From Siphonodentalium dalli (lineage: Eukaryota > Mollusca > Scaphopoda > Gadilida > Siphonodentaliidae), in contig CP136066.1 in assembly GCA_032622095.1 (NCBI GenBank), positions 146,163,559 to 146,227,558 of the forward strand: a stretch of 64,000 nucleotides of DNA, given 5' to 3'. The notes beneath the pieces are model-generated. The model ran no database searches and was not told the DNA's origin. It saw only the letters and a list, made by a program, of their open reading frames with translations. This document shows, piece after piece, positions 63,834-64,000 of this stretch. How positions within the stretch are numbered: the stretch's first letter is position 1; each line of letters opens with the position of its first letter. A program made the translations under genes and the position numbers.

Positions 63834-64000
63834 TTAACCCTTTCTGTGTCAAGTACTCATTGACGATTAGTTCCCTTAGTTCACCAAACGACAGTTGCAC
63901 TTATTATATAATATGAATCATTGTGCTCTTGTATACTATATTTTCTTTATGTCGTCTGCTTTTATTAACCAAACTCCCCTCCAGATGAATAATACGCCAT
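63834..64000 (-). mobile_element. MITE family E copy cut by the window end
   Basis: TTAACCCTTTCTGTGTCAAG, then ACTCATTGACGATTAGTTCCC and, near the window end, CTCCCCTCCAGAT, the reverse of the family interior. The far end lies outside the window. Confidence 0.6.

Overview
The window is AT-rich animal genomic DNA. It holds one convincing spliced protein gene, and almost everything else I can identify is mobile-element or repeat sequence. The intron-exon structure, the non-LTR retrotransposon remnants, the many short TTAA- and TA-flanked elements and the tandem repeats suggest an invertebrate. The repeat style looks lophotrochozoan, most likely mollusc; this is an inference from repeat texture and not a proven identification.

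The gene is a plus-strand MAP-kinase phosphatase of the DUSP10/MKP-5 type. Four coding exons (27515-28102, 33551-33709, 35359-35544, 37110-37375) join in frame into 393 residues: a rhodanese-like/kinase-binding half and a dual-specificity phosphatase half with an intact HCxxGxxR catalytic loop. All three introns are phase 1 and both internal exons are multiples of three. A candidate promoter and non-coding first exon lie at about 25771-25965. The introns and 3' flank are loaded with repeats, including a MITE inserted about five bases inside intron 1, a LINE tail ending about 50 bp before exon 2, and two similar hairpins in the probable 3' UTR.

Layout. 1-6900: non-coding, with hairpin and TTAA elements. 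6900-11730: a tandem array of about 540-bp units, interrupted by a LINE that itself carries a TA-flanked foldback MITE. 11937-16650: more MITEs and two LINE 3'-end remnants. 17085-21260: repeated modules, a foldback element and tandem duplications. 22670-25209: four TTAA elements, three of them abutting through shared TTAA sites. 25771-38860: the DUSP10 region. 38911-49100: a near-perfect palindrome, further MITEs, a 21-bp tandem repeat and a pair of almost identical 460-bp elements. 49580-50430: tRNA-like SINE heads. 52303-52950: a large CAT/CAC simple-sequence tract. 54518-54850: a tandem repeat of about 75 bp. 59507-59837: a broken reverse-transcriptase remnant. 60691-64000: a hairpin MITE and an element-element fusion.

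The most unusual non-gene signal is a dispersed pair of AACGCTCTTTAT motifs spaced about 41-42 bp apart. It sits at the core of the 500-bp foldback family and also recurs outside recognisable full-length copies.
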